Shown here in pieces: positions 1 to 9,522 of a stretch of DNA of 64,000 nt (within the stretch, counting starts at the first letter, position 1; the number at the start of each line of letters is the position of its first letter). Source of the stretch: Bacteroidales bacterium. Lineage in GTDB: Bacteria > Bacteroidota > Bacteroidia > Bacteroidales > F082. The notes below the pieces were generated by a model, which searched no databases, was not told the origin of the DNA, and saw only the letters and a list, made by a program, of their open reading frames with translations. The translations under genes were made by a program, and so were the position numbers. The stretch covers positions 1 to 64,000 of the forward strand of contig JAFZXP010000010.1 of assembly GCA_017616735.1 (NCBI GenBank), given 5' to 3'.

Positions 1-30
1 GCGAAATAATTCCTTATAGGAATAATATTT

Positions 31-84
31 AAAAGCTGAAATCAGACCAGAAATACATTTCTAAAGTCTGATTTCAGCTTTTTT
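31..84 (+). terminator. Intrinsic terminator of an upstream gene outside the window
   Basis: A 17-base arm at 31-47 is matched by its reverse complement at 66-82, ending in a T run. No gene precedes it inside the window, so it presumably ends a transcript entering from the left. Confidence 0.8.
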
Positions 85-96
85 CAAAAAATTTGC

Positions 97-104
97 TATT
101 TTTG
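97..104 (+). promoter_or_regulatory. Bacteroidota -7 box for thiL
   Basis: TATTTTTG matches the TAnnTTTG consensus of the Bacteroidota primary sigma factor and lies 20 bases before the thiL ATG. No clear TTTG -33 box is seen. Confidence 0.6.
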
Positions 105-124
105 CATAAAATTTTATCACAAAA

Positions 125-1159
125 ATGGCAGATCAGGAAACTATCACTAACCTCTCGGAACTCGGCGAGTTCGCACTCATCGACAAGCTCGTCAAGAACG
201 TCAAGATTTACAACGACTCAACGCTGAAAGCCGTGGGCGACGACGCAGCCGTTATCGACCATAAAGACGAGCAAACACTTGTATCAGTTGATATCCTGTG
301 CGAAGGCGTGCACTTCGACATGACCTATTGTCCGCTGAAACACCTCGGCTACAAAGCAGCCGTCGTCAATTTCTCCGATATCTACGCCATGAACGGCACC
401 CCCACCCAGATTGTCGTTGGACTTGGCATCAGCAGCAAATATTCCGTTGAGGCCATTGAAGAGATTTACCGTGGAATCCGCCTGGCTTGCGACCGTTACC
501 ATGTCGATCTGGTAGGCGGTGACACAACAGCTTCAAAATCAGGACTTTTCATCTCTGTGACGGTGATTGGAAAGGCAAAGAAAGAAGACATCGTCTATCG
601 CAGCGGAGCAAAACCGAACGACCTGCTCTGCGTGAGCGGAAACCTTGGCGCAGCTTACACCGGTTTGCTGATCCTCGAACGCGAAAAAGCGGCTTTCATG
701 GCCGACCCTAACATGCAACCTGAATTTGCCGGATACGATTACATTCTTGAACGCCAGCTGAAACCTGAAGCTCGTCGCGACATAGTCGAAAAACTCAAGG
801 AAATCAAGGTGAAACCGACCTCAATGATCGACATCTCCGACGGACTGGCATCAGAAGTGCTGCATCTTTGCAAGGAGTCGAAGGTGGGATGCATGGTTTA
901 CGAAGACCGTATCCCGATGAACCAGAAGACGATACAAACTGCCAAAGATTTCAACATTGTGCCTAGCATTGCGGCGCTCAACGGCGGCGAGGATTACGAG
1001 CTTCTGTTCACCATCGCGCAAAGCGACTACGAGAAAGTGAAGGATTTGGACGATATCCGCATCATCGGCTACATGACCGCCGATGAGGGACAAGCCAACC
1101 TCATCACACCTGATAATCATCAGATTCCGCTTGAAGCTCAAGGGTTTAAACACTTTTAA
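125..1159 (+). CDS. thiL: Thiamine-monophosphate kinase
   Basis: Phosphorylates thiamine monophosphate to the cofactor thiamine diphosphate with ATP, in the cytoplasm. The 344-residue protein has the AIR-synthase/PurM-like fold signatures of ThiL: GDDAAVI at residues 38-44, a conserved Asp at 56, NFSDIYAMNGTP at 82-93, GGDTTAS at 131-137, and an ISDGLASE segment near residue 240. Length is normal for the family. The ATG at 125 follows a -7 box at 97-104 with a 20-base leader and is the first in-frame start. The gene stands alone after a terminator. It is followed by a 7-base repeat array and uvrC, so read-through into uvrC is possible but unproven. Confidence 0.96.
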   Translation: MADQETITNLSELGEFALIDKLVKNVKIYNDSTLKAVGDDAAVIDHKDEQTLVSVDILCEGVHFDMTYCPLKHLGYKAAVVNFSDIYAMNGTPTQIVVGLGISSKYSVEAIEEIYRGIRLACDRYHVDLVGGDTTASKSGLFISVTVIGKAKKEDIVYRSGAKPNDLLCVSGNLGAAYTGLLILEREKAAFMADPNMQPEFAGYDYILERQLKPEARRDIVEKLKEIKVKPTSMIDISDGLASEVLHLCKESKVGCMVYEDRIPMNQKTIQTAKDFNIVPSIAALNGGEDYELLFTIAQSDYEKVKDLDDIRIIGYMTADEGQANLITPDNHQIPLEAQGFKHF

Positions 1160-1161
1160 AA

Positions 1162-1237
1162 AGTTAGGAGTTAGAAGTTAGCAGTTAGAAGTTATAAGTT
1201 TTTAACTGCTAACTACTAACTGCTAACTGCTAACTAA
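1162..1237. repeat. Inverted pair of 7-base tandem repeats (AGTTAGA family)
   Basis: The left half has four or five copies of an AGTTAGA-like heptad; the right half carries the complementary TAACTGC/TAACTAC heptads, so the block can fold into a long imperfect hairpin. It fills the whole thiL-uvrC gap. The same design recurs at 25515-25597 and, with other heptads, at 27331-27425 and 36475-36560. Confidence 0.85.
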
Positions 1238-1238
1238 C

Positions 1239-3038
1239 ATGTCAGTTTCCGAAAAAATAACCTCGATCTTAAAAACAATCCCGACTTCGCCGGGAGTTTA
1301 TCAGTACTTCGACGAGTCTGGCGAGATTATTTATGTCGGCAAAGCAAAAAACCTAAAGCGCAGAGTATCAAGCTATTTCAATAAAGAACAAACTGGCAAG
1401 ACACGTCTGCTGGTCAGCAAAATCGCCGACATCCGCTTCACCGTGGTGGGCAGCGAGGCAGAGGCGTTTCTGCTTGAAAACAACTTCATCAAGCAGTACA
1501 AGCCACGCTACAACATCATGCTCAAGGATGACAAGACATATCCTTGGATTTGCATTAAAAACGAACGTTTTCCGCGCATTTTCCTCACCAGAAAAAAGGT
1601 CAACGACGGCTCGCTTTACTACGGCCCCTACCCTTCGGTGATGACGGCTAAAACTCTGCTGGATATTTTAAAACAGGTTTACCCTCTCAGAACCTGCAAA
1701 CTCAACCTCAAAGAGTCGTTTATCGCCAACAAGCACTACCGACCCTGTCTTGAATATCACATAGGCAACTGCAAGGCACCTTGCGCCGACCTTATATCCG
1801 AAGAGGATTATAACTCTATGATTTCCAATACAAAAGAAGTCATAAAAGGCAATATCTCAGGAGTTTTAAAGGACCTGAAAGCGCAGATGATGAATTACGC
1901 CTCACGACTTGAATTCGAACAGGCTCAGCTCATCAAACAGAAATACGACCTACTCGAAAACTATCACGCGCGCTCCATCGTCAGTAGCAACACTCTACAC
2001 GACATGGAGGTTTTTTCTTTCGATGATGCAGATAACTCATTCTATGTCAACTACATGCGCATAATCCAAGGTGCCATAATACAGTCGTTTTCAATAGAGA
2101 TGAAACGCCGTTTGGAAGAAACGCCAGAAGAACTTTTGTCATTGGCAATCATCGAGTTACGACAACGTTTTGAGAGCTCCGTCCGCGAAATAATAGTGCC
2201 GCTGAAACTCGACATGGAACTGGAAAACGTGAAGTTCACAATTCCTAAAAAAGGCGAGAAATTCGAGATTCTGGCTCTTTCAACACGCAACGCCAAACAA
2301 TATCGTTTCGAAACCGAGAAACTGCGTTCATTGGTTGACCCTGAACGCCATTCAAAACGCATTTTAGCGGAGCTTCAGAAAGACTTGCATTTGACTGAAC
2401 CACCAGTAATTATTGAGTGTTTCGATAACTCCAACTTCCAAGGCGACTATGCCGTTGGTGGCATGGTACAGTTTGTCAACGGCAAGCCGAACAAAGCCGG
2501 TTACCGCCATTTCAACATCAAAACTGTGGAAGGCCCCGACGACTACGCATCCACGAAAGAAGTGGTTCGCCGACGTTATTCGCGCCTCTTGGAAGAGGGT
2601 AAGGAACTGCCGAATCTCATCATCACCGATGGTGGCAAAGGACAAATGGAAGTGGTGCGCCAAGTGATTGAAGACGAGCTGCATATCGAAATTCCGATAG
2701 CAGGCCTGGCAAAGAACGACAGTCACCGCACCAACGAGCTGCTGTTCGGTTTTCCACCCAAAGTGGTGCAAGTCAAGCCCAACTCCGAGGCATTCAGGCT
2801 GCTGGCCACCATTCAGGAAGAAGTGCACCGTTTTGCAATCAGTTTCCACCGTAAAAAGTTTGAGAAAGGCTTCGTACACTCCGAACTCAACGATATAAAA
2901 GGCATAGGAAAGACCACAGCCGAGAAATTGCTTCTCGAACTGAAATCTGTAAAAAACATTAAAGAATCTGATTTACAACGCCTTAGCGATATCATAGGCC
3001 CAGCCAAGGCAAAAATCGTTTACGAGCATTTCCATTAA
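1239..3038 (+). CDS. uvrC: Excinuclease ABC subunit C
   Basis: Makes the two incisions flanking a lesion in UvrABC nucleotide excision repair. In the 599-residue protein the GIY-YIG nuclease domain is at the N-terminus (GVY at 19-21, IYVGKAKNLKRR at 31-42). A UVR coiled motif lies near residues 205-240, the RNase H-like 5' nuclease has ECFDNSN near 392 and ITDGGKGQ near 461, and a helix-hairpin-helix pair (IKGIGKTTAEKLL) forms the C-terminus. Full length for the family. The ATG at 1239 directly follows the heptad repeat block. Its stop overlaps the stop of the convergent gene at 3035. Confidence 0.97.
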   Translation: MSVSEKITSILKTIPTSPGVYQYFDESGEIIYVGKAKNLKRRVSSYFNKEQTGKTRLLVSKIADIRFTVVGSEAEAFLLENNFIKQYKPRYNIMLKDDKTYPWICIKNERFPRIFLTRKKVNDGSLYYGPYPSVMTAKTLLDILKQVYPLRTCKLNLKESFIANKHYRPCLEYHIGNCKAPCADLISEEDYNSMISNTKEVIKGNISGVLKDLKAQMMNYASRLEFEQAQLIKQKYDLLENYHARSIVSSNTLHDMEVFSFDDADNSFYVNYMRIIQGAIIQSFSIEMKRRLEETPEELLSLAIIELRQRFESSVREIIVPLKLDMELENVKFTIPKKGEKFEILALSTRNAKQYRFETEKLRSLVDPERHSKRILAELQKDLHLTEPPVIIECFDNSNFQGDYAVGGMVQFVNGKPNKAGYRHFNIKTVEGPDDYASTKEVVRRRYSRLLEEGKELPNLIITDGGKGQMEVVRQVIEDELHIEIPIAGLAKNDSHRTNELLFGFPPKVVQVKPNSEAFRLLATIQEEVHRFAISFHRKKFEKGFVHSELNDIKGIGKTTAEKLLLELKSVKNIKESDLQRLSDIIGPAKAKIVYEHFH

Positions 3039-3379
3039 TTCTTCATCTTAGCCAGACGATTCACCACCGAATCCATAATCCGCTCAAGCACCATCGGATG
3101 CGTTTCGTTGTAATACATCAAATTTTCCTCGAAAATAGAGTCGGTGATGCCGTAGTGAGCAAACAGAGTGTCGTAGCCGATTTCTTTGATATAGGCAGTC
3201 TTCTGGCTGGCGTTTTTCTTAAAACTGATGATTCCCTCCATAATCTCCACATCGGTCATCACATCCACCATCTGGCGCTCGCTGAGAAGCACAGCCGGAG
3301 CAGGTCGCTTCGGTCTGCCGTCGCAGCTGAAGAAAACAAAAACCACGACAAACAATAATGAAAAAAACTTAACTTTCAT
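3035..3379 (-). CDS. DUF4296-type small lipoprotein
   Basis: A 114-residue protein whose N-terminal hydrophobic stretch ends in a lipobox (FVFFSC, Cys about 19), so it should be a lipid-anchored envelope protein. The body is short and helical, with an LLSERQMVDVMTDVEIMEG segment and a later HYGITDSIFEENLMYY segment, typical of the DUF4296 family that is common in Bacteroidota and has no known role. Its stop overlaps that of uvrC, so the two genes are convergent. It may be cotranscribed with recQ, which lies 18 bases upstream on the same strand. Confidence 0.75.
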   Translation of the reverse strand: MKVKFFSLLFVVVFVFFSCDGRPKRPAPAVLLSERQMVDVMTDVEIMEGIISFKKNASQKTAYIKEIGYDTLFAHYGITDSIFEENLMYYNETHPMVLERIMDSVVNRLAKMKN

Positions 3380-3397
3380 GTAATCAGACAGTTGTGG

Positions 3398-5602
3398 TTA
3401 GTTACCAACCTCCGACAAGAATTGAATCCTCATCAGTCTCACTTCCTCTTCCTCGTACTCATTCTCGCCCAAAGTCTTCATTGCCGTTTCCAGATCGTCC
3501 GACTCGGCCTCTTTGAAGTACTGTATGATATCCTCCCGATGATACTCATCGATGTTGTCGCGGGTGTAATAACTGATGTCGAGATGTGTGCCGCTGGCCA
3601 CAATGCTCTCGATTTCGGTCAGCAACTCGTCAAATTCGAGATTCTTTGAATAGGCTATATCCTCCAACGGAATCTCCTTGTCGATATTCTGTATGATGCT
3701 GATTTTCAGAGCCGACTTGTTGACCACCGACTTCACCACCATGTCGTTTGGACGGGTAATATCGTTCTCTTCGACATATTCCTTGATAAGGTCGATAAAC
3801 GGCTGTCCGAACTTCTGCGCCTTGCCTGCACCAACACCGGCTATCTGCGTCAATTCCTCCATCGTGATAGGATATTGGATGGCCATATCCTCCAGCGAAG
3901 GGTCTTGGAAAATAACGAAAGGCGGCAGGTTTTTCTTCTTCGCCATAGTCTTGCGAAGGTCTTTCAGCATCGAGAACAAAGTCTTGTCGGTGCCCGAATC
4001 CTTCGACAGAGCTACTCTTTCTTCGTCGAACTCGTCGTCGTCGCCCTTGTCGTAATCGTGGTCCATGGCCACCATCACGGTGTAAGGCTTCTTGATGAAA
4101 TCCTTGCCTTCTTTCGGCACTTTCAGTATGCCGTAATTGTCTATATCTTTTGTAAGCAGCTTATTTACAAGGGCTTGGCGAATAATCGACGTCCAATATT
4201 TCTCATCATGATCGTCACCGGCACCAAAGTACTCGTTGGTGTCGTGTTTGGCTGTCTTGATGTCGCCAGTTTCCTTGCCTGCCAAAAGCTCGGATATATG
4301 CTTGGTTTTAAACAGCTGCTTGGTCGCCAGCACAGCCTCGATGACAAGCTTGATATCCTCCTGTCCGTCGAAACGCACCTTCGGATTCAAGCAGTTGTCG
4401 CAAGCGCCGCAGTTGTCCTTTTCGTATTCCTCGCCGAAATAATGCAGCAGCAGCTTGTGACGGCACACCGGCGATTCGGCGTAAGTAACCGTTTCGTTCA
4501 AAAGCTCGCGGGCAATCTCCTGCTCGGCCACATTTTTGCCTTTGTTGAACTTTTCCAGCTTGTGGATATCCTCGTAATCGTAGAATGCTATGCAGTTGCC
4601 CTCGCCGCCGTCACGACCGGCGCGGCCTGTTTCCTGATAATAACCCTCAAGGCTCTTCGGAATGTCGTGGTGAATGACAAAACGCACGTCCGGCTTGTCG
4701 ATGCCCATGCCGAAAGCGATTGTGGCCACGATAACGTCCACCTCTTCCATGAGGAACTTATCCTGGTTTTCCTTACGGGTCTGGCTGTCTAATCCGGCGT
4801 GGTACGGCAAAGCCTTGATGCCGTTCACCTGCAGCGTCTCGGCCAACTCTTCCACCTTTTTACGGCTCAGGGTGTAGACGATACCCGACTTGCCAGGATT
4901 GTTTTTAATGTATTTTATTATGTCTTTCACCACGTCTTTGGTCTTCGGACGCACCTCGTAGTAGAGGTTTGGACGGTCGAACGACGATTTGAACACCTTG
5001 GCGTTGGTGATTTCAAGATTTTTCATGATGTCGTTCTGCACCTTCACCGTGGCCGTGGCTGTCAATGCGATGATAGGCAACTTGGGGTTGATGGCGTTGA
5101 TGATAGGACGCAGGCGGCGGTATTCCGGACGGAAGTCGTGACCCCATTCCGAGATACAGTGAGCCTCGTCGATGGCGAAAAACGCAATGTCGAGGCCGCG
5201 TAAAAACTCTAAGGTTTCCTCCTTGGTAAGCGACTCGGGAGCCACATACAGCAGCTTGGTTTTTTTGTTCACCAGGTCTTCCCTCACCTGCATCAGCTCC
5301 GCCTTCGACAACGAAGAGTTCATCACATGGGCTATGCCCAAATCGGCGCCGAAGTTGCGGATCATATCGACCTGATTCTTCATCAAGGCAATAAGTGGTG
5401 AAACTACTATGGTTGTCCCCTCGCTCATCAGGGCTGGCAGCTGATAGCACAATGACTTACCGCCACCGGTTGGCATCAGCACAAAGGTGTTGTTGCCTGC
5501 CAGAATGCTTTTTATGATGGCTTTCTGATTGCCTTTGAACTGATCAAATCCAAAGACATTCTTCAGTAAATCATGTAAACTTTTTTCATCAATTTTTGCC
5601 AT
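3398..5602 (-). CDS. recQ: ATP-dependent DNA helicase RecQ
   Basis: 3'-to-5' DNA helicase of recombination and replication-fork repair. The 734-residue protein shows Walker A TGGGKS (45-50), the DEAH box (145-148) followed by the RecQ aromatic-rich loop ([12 protein letters not shown]), and a helicase C domain with [13 protein letters not shown] four-cysteine zinc site (C-RHKLL...CGACDNC, near 380-400), an RQC domain and an HRDC-like helical domain (about 530-605) follow. The C-terminal 130 residues beyond the HRDC are acidic and helical, as in many Bacteroidota RecQ proteins. The start at 5602 agrees with a strong promoter at 5649-5681. Confidence 0.96.
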   Translation of the reverse strand: MAKIDEKSLHDLLKNVFGFDQFKGNQKAIIKSILAGNNTFVLMPTGGGKSLCYQLPALMSEGTTIVVSPLIALMKNQVDMIRNFGADLGIAHVMNSSLSKAELMQVREDLVNKKTKLLYVAPESLTKEETLEFLRGLDIAFFAIDEAHCISEWGHDFRPEYRRLRPIINAINPKLPIIALTATATVKVQNDIMKNLEITNAKVFKSSFDRPNLYYEVRPKTKDVVKDIIKYIKNNPGKSGIVYTLSRKKVEELAETLQVNGIKALPYHAGLDSQTRKENQDKFLMEEVDVIVATIAFGMGIDKPDVRFVIHHDIPKSLEGYYQETGRAGRDGGEGNCIAFYDYEDIHKLEKFNKGKNVAEQEIARELLNETVTYAESPVCRHKLLLHYFGEEYEKDNCGACDNCLNPKVRFDGQEDIKLVIEAVLATKQLFKTKHISELLAGKETGDIKTAKHDTNEYFGAGDDHDEKYWTSIIRQALVNKLLTKDIDNYGILKVPKEGKDFIKKPYTVMVAMDHDYDKGDDDEFDEERVALSKDSGTDKTLFSMLKDLRKTMAKKKNLPPFVIFQDPSLEDMAIQYPITMEELTQIAGVGAGKAQKFGQPFIDLIKEYVEENDITRPNDMVVKSVVNKSALKISIIQNIDKEIPLEDIAYSKNLEFDELLTEIESIVASGTHLDISYYTRDNIDEYHREDIIQYFKEAESDDLETAMKTLGENEYEEEEVRLMRIQFLSEVGN

Positions 5603-5626
5603 AGTTAATGCATTAAAAATTTTATT

Positions 5627-5634
5627 TATCTTTG
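5627..5634 (+). promoter_or_regulatory. Bacteroidota -7 box for kdsD-lptB
   Basis: TATCTTTG fits TAnnTTTG. It implies a 5' leader of about 65 bases before the kdsD ATG. No good TTTG lies at the expected upstream distance. Confidence 0.5.
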
Positions 5635-5648
5635 CATCGTTATTTTTA

Positions 5649-5681
5649 CAAAGTTATAGTTTTTAATTTTAATAAAACAAA
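5649..5681 (-). promoter_or_regulatory. Promoter of recQ
   Basis: Read on the minus strand, TTTG (5681-5678), a 21-base spacer and TAACTTTG (5656-5649) make a complete Bacteroidota promoter about 47 bases upstream of recQ. It crosses the kdsD promoter in the 103-base divergent gap. Confidence 0.7.
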
Positions 5682-5705
5682 AAAAAATTAAAAAATTTTC
5701 ACTCG

Positions 5706-6662
5706 ATGGATAATATTCGCGATATTGCAGCGCAAGTGTTTGATAATGAAGCTAATTCGATATTAAATCTGAAGACTTTACTTACCGACGATTTCGAAAA
5801 AGTGGTGAATTTAATCTACAATTCGAAAGGCAATGTCATAGTTTCGGGCATCGGAAAAAGTGCCAATATCGCGCAAAAAATAGTCGCCACGCTCAACTCG
5901 ACAGGCACAACGGCAGTGTTTATGCATGCCGCCGACGCCATTCACGGCGACTTGGGCATCATTCGCGAGGAGGATGTGGTGATAGTGCTTTCAAAGAGCG
6001 GCGAGACACCTGAAATCAAGGTTTTGATCCCTCTGATCAAGATTCGCAAGAACAAGCTGGTGGCCATAGTCGGCAATCGCGACTCATATCTGGCCAAGCA
6101 ATCGGACTACGTGCTCGACACAACCGTTTCGCGTGAAGCCTGCCCCAACAACCTGGCTCCAACCAGCAGCGCCACAGCCCAGCTGGTGATGGGTGACGCC
6201 ATAGCTGTGGCTCTGCTCAAAATGCGTGGCTTTACGGCACAGGACTTCGCCAAATTCCACCCTGGCGGCGCACTCGGCAAACGTCTCTATCTCACAGTCG
6301 GCGATCTCTGCGTTAAAAATGGAGCTCCAAAAGTCAGCCTTGACGACATCATGACTCAGGCCATCATCGAGATATCAGAAAAGATGCTCGGTGCCGCAGC
6401 CGTCATCGAAAACGGCAAGCTGGTGGGCATAGTCACCGACGGCGACCTGCGCCGCATGCTGATGAAGCACCCCAACATCGAAACTGTGAAGGTGCGCGAC
6501 ATCATGACTAAAAACCCGCTGACAGTGCAACACACAGCACTGGCCGCCGACGCCCTCAACATCATGCAGCACAAGGAAATATCGGTACTGCCGGTGATGG
6601 ACGGCGATAATTACATAGGAATGGTTCATATTCACGACATTATCAAGGAAGGAATAATATAA
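5706..6662 (+). CDS. kdsD: D-arabinose-5-phosphate isomerase (KdsD/KpsF family)
   Basis: Converts ribulose 5-phosphate to arabinose 5-phosphate, the first step to Kdo for lipopolysaccharide. The 318 residues are a SIS sugar-isomerase domain (about 40-175; GIGKSANIAQK from 48, HGDLG at 80-84, SKSGET at 96-101) followed by two CBS domains (about 205-262 and 270-318). This is the full three-part layout of KpsF/GutQ enzymes. The gene overlaps lptB by one base (TAATG), so the pair is translationally coupled. The link to an LPS transport ATPase supports an LPS role over sugar-alcohol use. Confidence 0.93.
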   Translation: MDNIRDIAAQVFDNEANSILNLKTLLTDDFEKVVNLIYNSKGNVIVSGIGKSANIAQKIVATLNSTGTTAVFMHAADAIHGDLGIIREEDVVIVLSKSGETPEIKVLIPLIKIRKNKLVAIVGNRDSYLAKQSDYVLDTTVSREACPNNLAPTSSATAQLVMGDAIAVALLKMRGFTAQDFAKFHPGGALGKRLYLTVGDLCVKNGAPKVSLDDIMTQAIIEISEKMLGAAAVIENGKLVGIVTDGDLRRMLMKHPNIETVKVRDIMTKNPLTVQHTALAADALNIMQHKEISVLPVMDGDNYIGMVHIHDIIKEGII

Positions 6663-7399
6663 TGCTACTCAGGACAGACACTCTGGTCAAAAAATACAAG
6701 CAGCGTACCGTTGTAAAAGGCGTAAGCATCGAGGTGCGTCAGGGCGAGATAGTCGGACTGCTGGGCCCTAACGGAGCCGGCAAGACCACCACTTTTTACA
6801 TGATAGTCGGGCTTATCAAGCCTTTCTCCGGACATGTATACCTTGACAATGAAGAGATTACCAAGTTCCCGATGTACAAACGCGCCCAGATTGGCATCGG
6901 CTACCTCGCGCAAGAGGCTTCGGTATTCCGCCAGATGTCGGTTGAAGACAACATCTACTCGGTGATGCAGTTCAAGAGCGACATGACACGTGAACAGCGC
7001 GACCAGAAGCTCGAAGACCTGCTCGACGAATTCGGACTGCAGCACATCCGCAAGAGCAAAGGCATACAGCTGTCGGGCGGCGAGCGTCGCCGTTGCGAGA
7101 TAGCGCGCGCCCTTGCCATCGACCCCAAATTCATACTCCTTGACGAGCCTTTCGCTGGCGTTGACCCAATTGCCGTTGAAGATATCCAGCGTGTGGTGGC
7201 CAAACTTAAAACAAAAAACATCGGTGTGCTTATCACCGACCACAACGCCAACGAGACGCTTTCAATCACCGACCGCGCCTATCTGGTGTTCGAGGGGCAG
7301 CTGCTCAAAGCCGGCACACCTGAAGAACTGGCCAGCGACCCTGTGGTGCGCAGCCATTATCTCGGCTCTAATTTCGAACTCAGAAAAAAGGATTTCTAA
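6662..7399 (+). CDS. lptB: LPS export ABC transporter ATP-binding protein
   Basis: ATPase that powers extraction of LPS from the inner membrane through LptFG. In the 245-residue protein Walker A is GPNGAGKTT (35-43), the ABC signature is LSGGERRR (138-145) and Walker B is FILLDEPFAGVDP (about 158-170), followed by an H-loop in ITDHNANETL. The GERRRCEIARAL signature and the FAGVDP sequence are characteristic of LptB. It is the second gene of a coupled pair with kdsD (one-base overlap). Its end lies 3 bases from the convergent M16 gene, with no room for a separate terminator. Confidence 0.94.
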   Translation: MLLRTDTLVKKYKQRTVVKGVSIEVRQGEIVGLLGPNGAGKTTTFYMIVGLIKPFSGHVYLDNEEITKFPMYKRAQIGIGYLAQEASVFRQMSVEDNIYSVMQFKSDMTREQRDQKLEDLLDEFGLQHIRKSKGIQLSGGERRRCEIARALAIDPKFILLDEPFAGVDPIAVEDIQRVVAKLKTKNIGVLITDHNANETLSITDRAYLVFEGQLLKAGTPEELASDPVVRSHYLGSNFELRKKDF

Positions 7400-7402
7400 A
7401 GA

Positions 7403-8650
7403 TTATTTCTCTTCCTGACCTTTGTAAATCAACAGACTCACCTTGTCACGGTCGAATATTTCATTGGCTATTTCCAACAGGTCGGACGATGTTATTTTCT
7501 CCAGCTTGGCTATGGTTTCGGGCAAGGTTTCGATATGCTCTTCGAAGAAACCCGCACGCACCATGCTCAGCAAGTCGTTCATTCCCGACTCGTTGCTGAG
7601 TGCCACCTGCCCGATGAGCTGTTTCTTGGCGTTTGAAAGCTGCAACACGCCAAGTTTCTGCGTCATCAACTTGTTCAACTCCTTGTAGACCAATTCAATG
7701 GAACGCTCCTGCGAACGTGGGTCGACTCCCATGTAGATGGTGTAGTTGCCGGTGTCGGAATAGGCGTTGTACTGCGATTCGATGGTATAAGCGAAGCCGT
7801 ACTTCTCGCGAATGTTAAGGTTGAGACGGGTGTTCATGCCCGGTCCGCCCAAAATGTTGTTGAGCAGAATCATCTTCAGCTTGCGCTCGTCGGTGTATTT
7901 GTAGGCCAATCCGCCCATCACCACATGCGTAAGATGGCTTGAGCGTTCCTCCACGCGGGTGGCCGGCGCGTTGGCAACGAAAGGAATTCTCTCAAACGGC
8001 AAGGCGTTTCCCTGACGATCGGCAAAATACTTGTTGGCCAGCTTCATGAAGTCATCAAAACTGATATTGCCAATGCAAGCCAGCACCATACGGTCAGGGG
8101 CATAATGTTGCTTGTGAAAACGCACTATGTCGTCACGCCGGTAGCGGCTTACCAGGTCGATGGTGCCAAGTATGTTGCGACCCAGCTGGTGGTCACGGTA
8201 AATAAGGTTCTCAAACTCGTCGAAAATTTCATCGGCCGGAGTGTCGCGATATGAGTTGATCTCATCCAGAATCACCTCTTTTTCCTTCTGCAGCTCGTTG
8301 TCGGGAAATGTGCTGTTGAACACCACGTCGGCAAAGAGGTCCATGGCCTTGTCGATGTGCTCCTTCAGGAAAGAGGCGTGAATGCAGGTCTCCTCCTTGG
8401 TGGTGAAGGCGTTCAGGTCGCCGCCCACGTTCTCCAGACAACTGAGGATATGATAGGCCTTGCGCCTTTTGGTGCCTTTAAAAACAAGGTGCTCGATAAA
8501 ATGTGCCAGGCCGTTCTCGTCGGCTTTCTCGTCGCGCATTCCGACGTTGACCATAAGCGCCAAATGCGACAATTCACCGGCGCGGTGCCGGTGAATTATC
8601 TTTATGCCATTATCTAAAACTGATTGCGAAATTAGTTGCTCGTCCGACAT
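7403..8650 (-). CDS. M16 family zinc metallopeptidase
   Basis: Single-unit pitrilysin/processing-peptidase homologue of 415 residues. The inverted zinc motif HFIEH lies at 50-54 and the third ligand region ILDEINSYRDTPADEIFD near 130. A second M16 half (LGGPGMNTRLNLNIREKYG near 270) supplies the Arg-Tyr substrate element. There is no signal peptide, as in the YmxG/PepR type of cytoplasmic M16B enzymes. The start is MSDEQL at 8650. It lies 2 bases downstream of a lipoprotein gene on the same strand and is probably cotranscribed with it. Substrate unknown. Confidence 0.92.
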   Translation of the reverse strand: MSDEQLISQSVLDNGIKIIHRHRAGELSHLALMVNVGMRDEKADENGLAHFIEHLVFKGTKRRKAYHILSCLENVGGDLNAFTTKEETCIHASFLKEHIDKAMDLFADVVFNSTFPDNELQKEKEVILDEINSYRDTPADEIFDEFENLIYRDHQLGRNILGTIDLVSRYRRDDIVRFHKQHYAPDRMVLACIGNISFDDFMKLANKYFADRQGNALPFERIPFVANAPATRVEERSSHLTHVVMGGLAYKYTDERKLKMILLNNILGGPGMNTRLNLNIREKYGFAYTIESQYNAYSDTGNYTIYMGVDPRSQERSIELVYKELNKLMTQKLGVLQLSNAKKQLIGQVALSNESGMNDLLSMVRAGFFEEHIETLPETIAKLEKITSSDLLEIANEIFDRDKVSLLIYKGQEEK

Positions 8651-8652
8651 CT

Positions 8653-9396
8653 TTATTTCACTCTAAACATCTGGAATGGGTCGAAGTCGGTTGGTGTGAC
8701 GCTGCCGCTAACAGGAGCTTTGCCATAAAGCCATGCTGTGTCTGCTGCAAGGCCGTCGCCATCGCCAAGGATGCGGAACGAGTTGACAGGAGCCAGATTA
8801 GGGTTGCCTGAAGTCTCCAATAGCACGACAGCCACCTGGAAGTCTTTCAATCCGCCGTAGGATTGATTCCATTTGCCGCTGAAGATGGTCGACTGCAAAG
8901 CATACAAGCCATCAGGATAAGCCTCTGTGAGGTAGTAGCATGTGAAGTTGTCGCCCTCGCCCACGCGTTTCAGGTCTCTGAACACTTCCTCGTAGTACTT
9001 TTGATACTGGTCGTCCCATTGTTTGCCGTAGAAGTCGACTCCGCCGTTGTGGTTGACAACGAAACAGATGTAACGGTCGTTATAAATATCGACAGTGTCG
9101 TTTTCAACGGTTGTATAAAGCAGTCTGTGTGGTCTTGACACAAACTGTCCGTCCACCTGCACCGGATTGTCGCCGCTGAAAAGTGTGAAATATTCGCAAA
9201 CTTGACTATGCAACTCTTCCGGAAGCACTTCATTCGGAATCTCGCCGTTGACCGGATCCGGTGACCAGATAATCACCTGATTATTATCGCCAGAGCTCTT
9301 ATCGCTTTTTTTGCATGAATTAAATCCAAACATCATTAACACAGCCAACATCGTGAAGCCGATTCGCATTGTGATTGATTTTGTGTTAGTTTTCAT
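8653..9396 (-). CDS. Lipoprotein of unknown function
   Basis: I do not recognise this family. From the chosen ATG at 9396 it encodes 247 residues: a basic N-terminus (MKTNTKS), a hydrophobic stretch, and a lipobox FGFNSC followed by KKSDKSS, so it is an exported lipid-anchored protein. An in-frame ATG at 9417 would fall at or before the start of transcription implied by the -7 box at 9422-9429, so I prefer 9396. The body is rich in aromatic residues and ends in PTDFDPFQMFRVK. It precedes the M16 peptidase by 2 bases, suggesting one transcript. Confidence 0.75.
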   Translation of the reverse strand: MKTNTKSITMRIGFTMLAVLMMFGFNSCKKSDKSSGDNNQVIIWSPDPVNGEIPNEVLPEELHSQVCEYFTLFSGDNPVQVDGQFVSRPHRLLYTTVENDTVDIYNDRYICFVVNHNGGVDFYGKQWDDQYQKYYEEVFRDLKRVGEGDNFTCYYLTEAYPDGLYALQSTIFSGKWNQSYGGLKDFQVAVVLLETSGNPNLAPVNSFRILGDGDGLAADTAWLYGKAPVSGSVTPTDFDPFQMFRVK

Positions 9397-9421
9397 ATCA
9401 ATTATCTTTAGTAACAATTTG

Positions 9422-9455
9422 CAAAATTAGTATTAATTTCGATATGGATTACAAA
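9422..9455 (-). promoter_or_regulatory. Promoter of the lipoprotein-M16 operon
   Basis: On the minus strand TTTG (9455-9452), a 22-base spacer and TAATTTTG (9429-9422). It places the transcript start near 9415 and so argues for the internal ATG at 9396. Confidence 0.6.
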
Positions 9456-9492
9456 TTTTTAAAATAATAAACGCACGTAGGGAAACGTTTAT

Positions 9493-9500
9493 TATCTTTG
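9493..9500 (+). promoter_or_regulatory. -7 box for the outer-membrane protein gene at 9523
   Basis: TATCTTTG lies 22 bases before the ATG. The upstream -33 box is not evident. An AAACG...AAACGTTT partial repeat lies just upstream (9470-9490). Confidence 0.55.
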
Positions 9501-9522
9501 CAAATGAAAATAATTTTTCACA

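Noticed and set aside
3875..4792. 305-codon open frame on the plus strand
   Set aside because: Antisense to recQ; no family content, and recQ is well supported.
8653..9417. Start of the lipoprotein at 9417
   Set aside because: It falls at or before the predicted transcript start, 4 bases from the -7 box, and lengthens the signal peptide without benefit. Leaderless use cannot be fully excluded.
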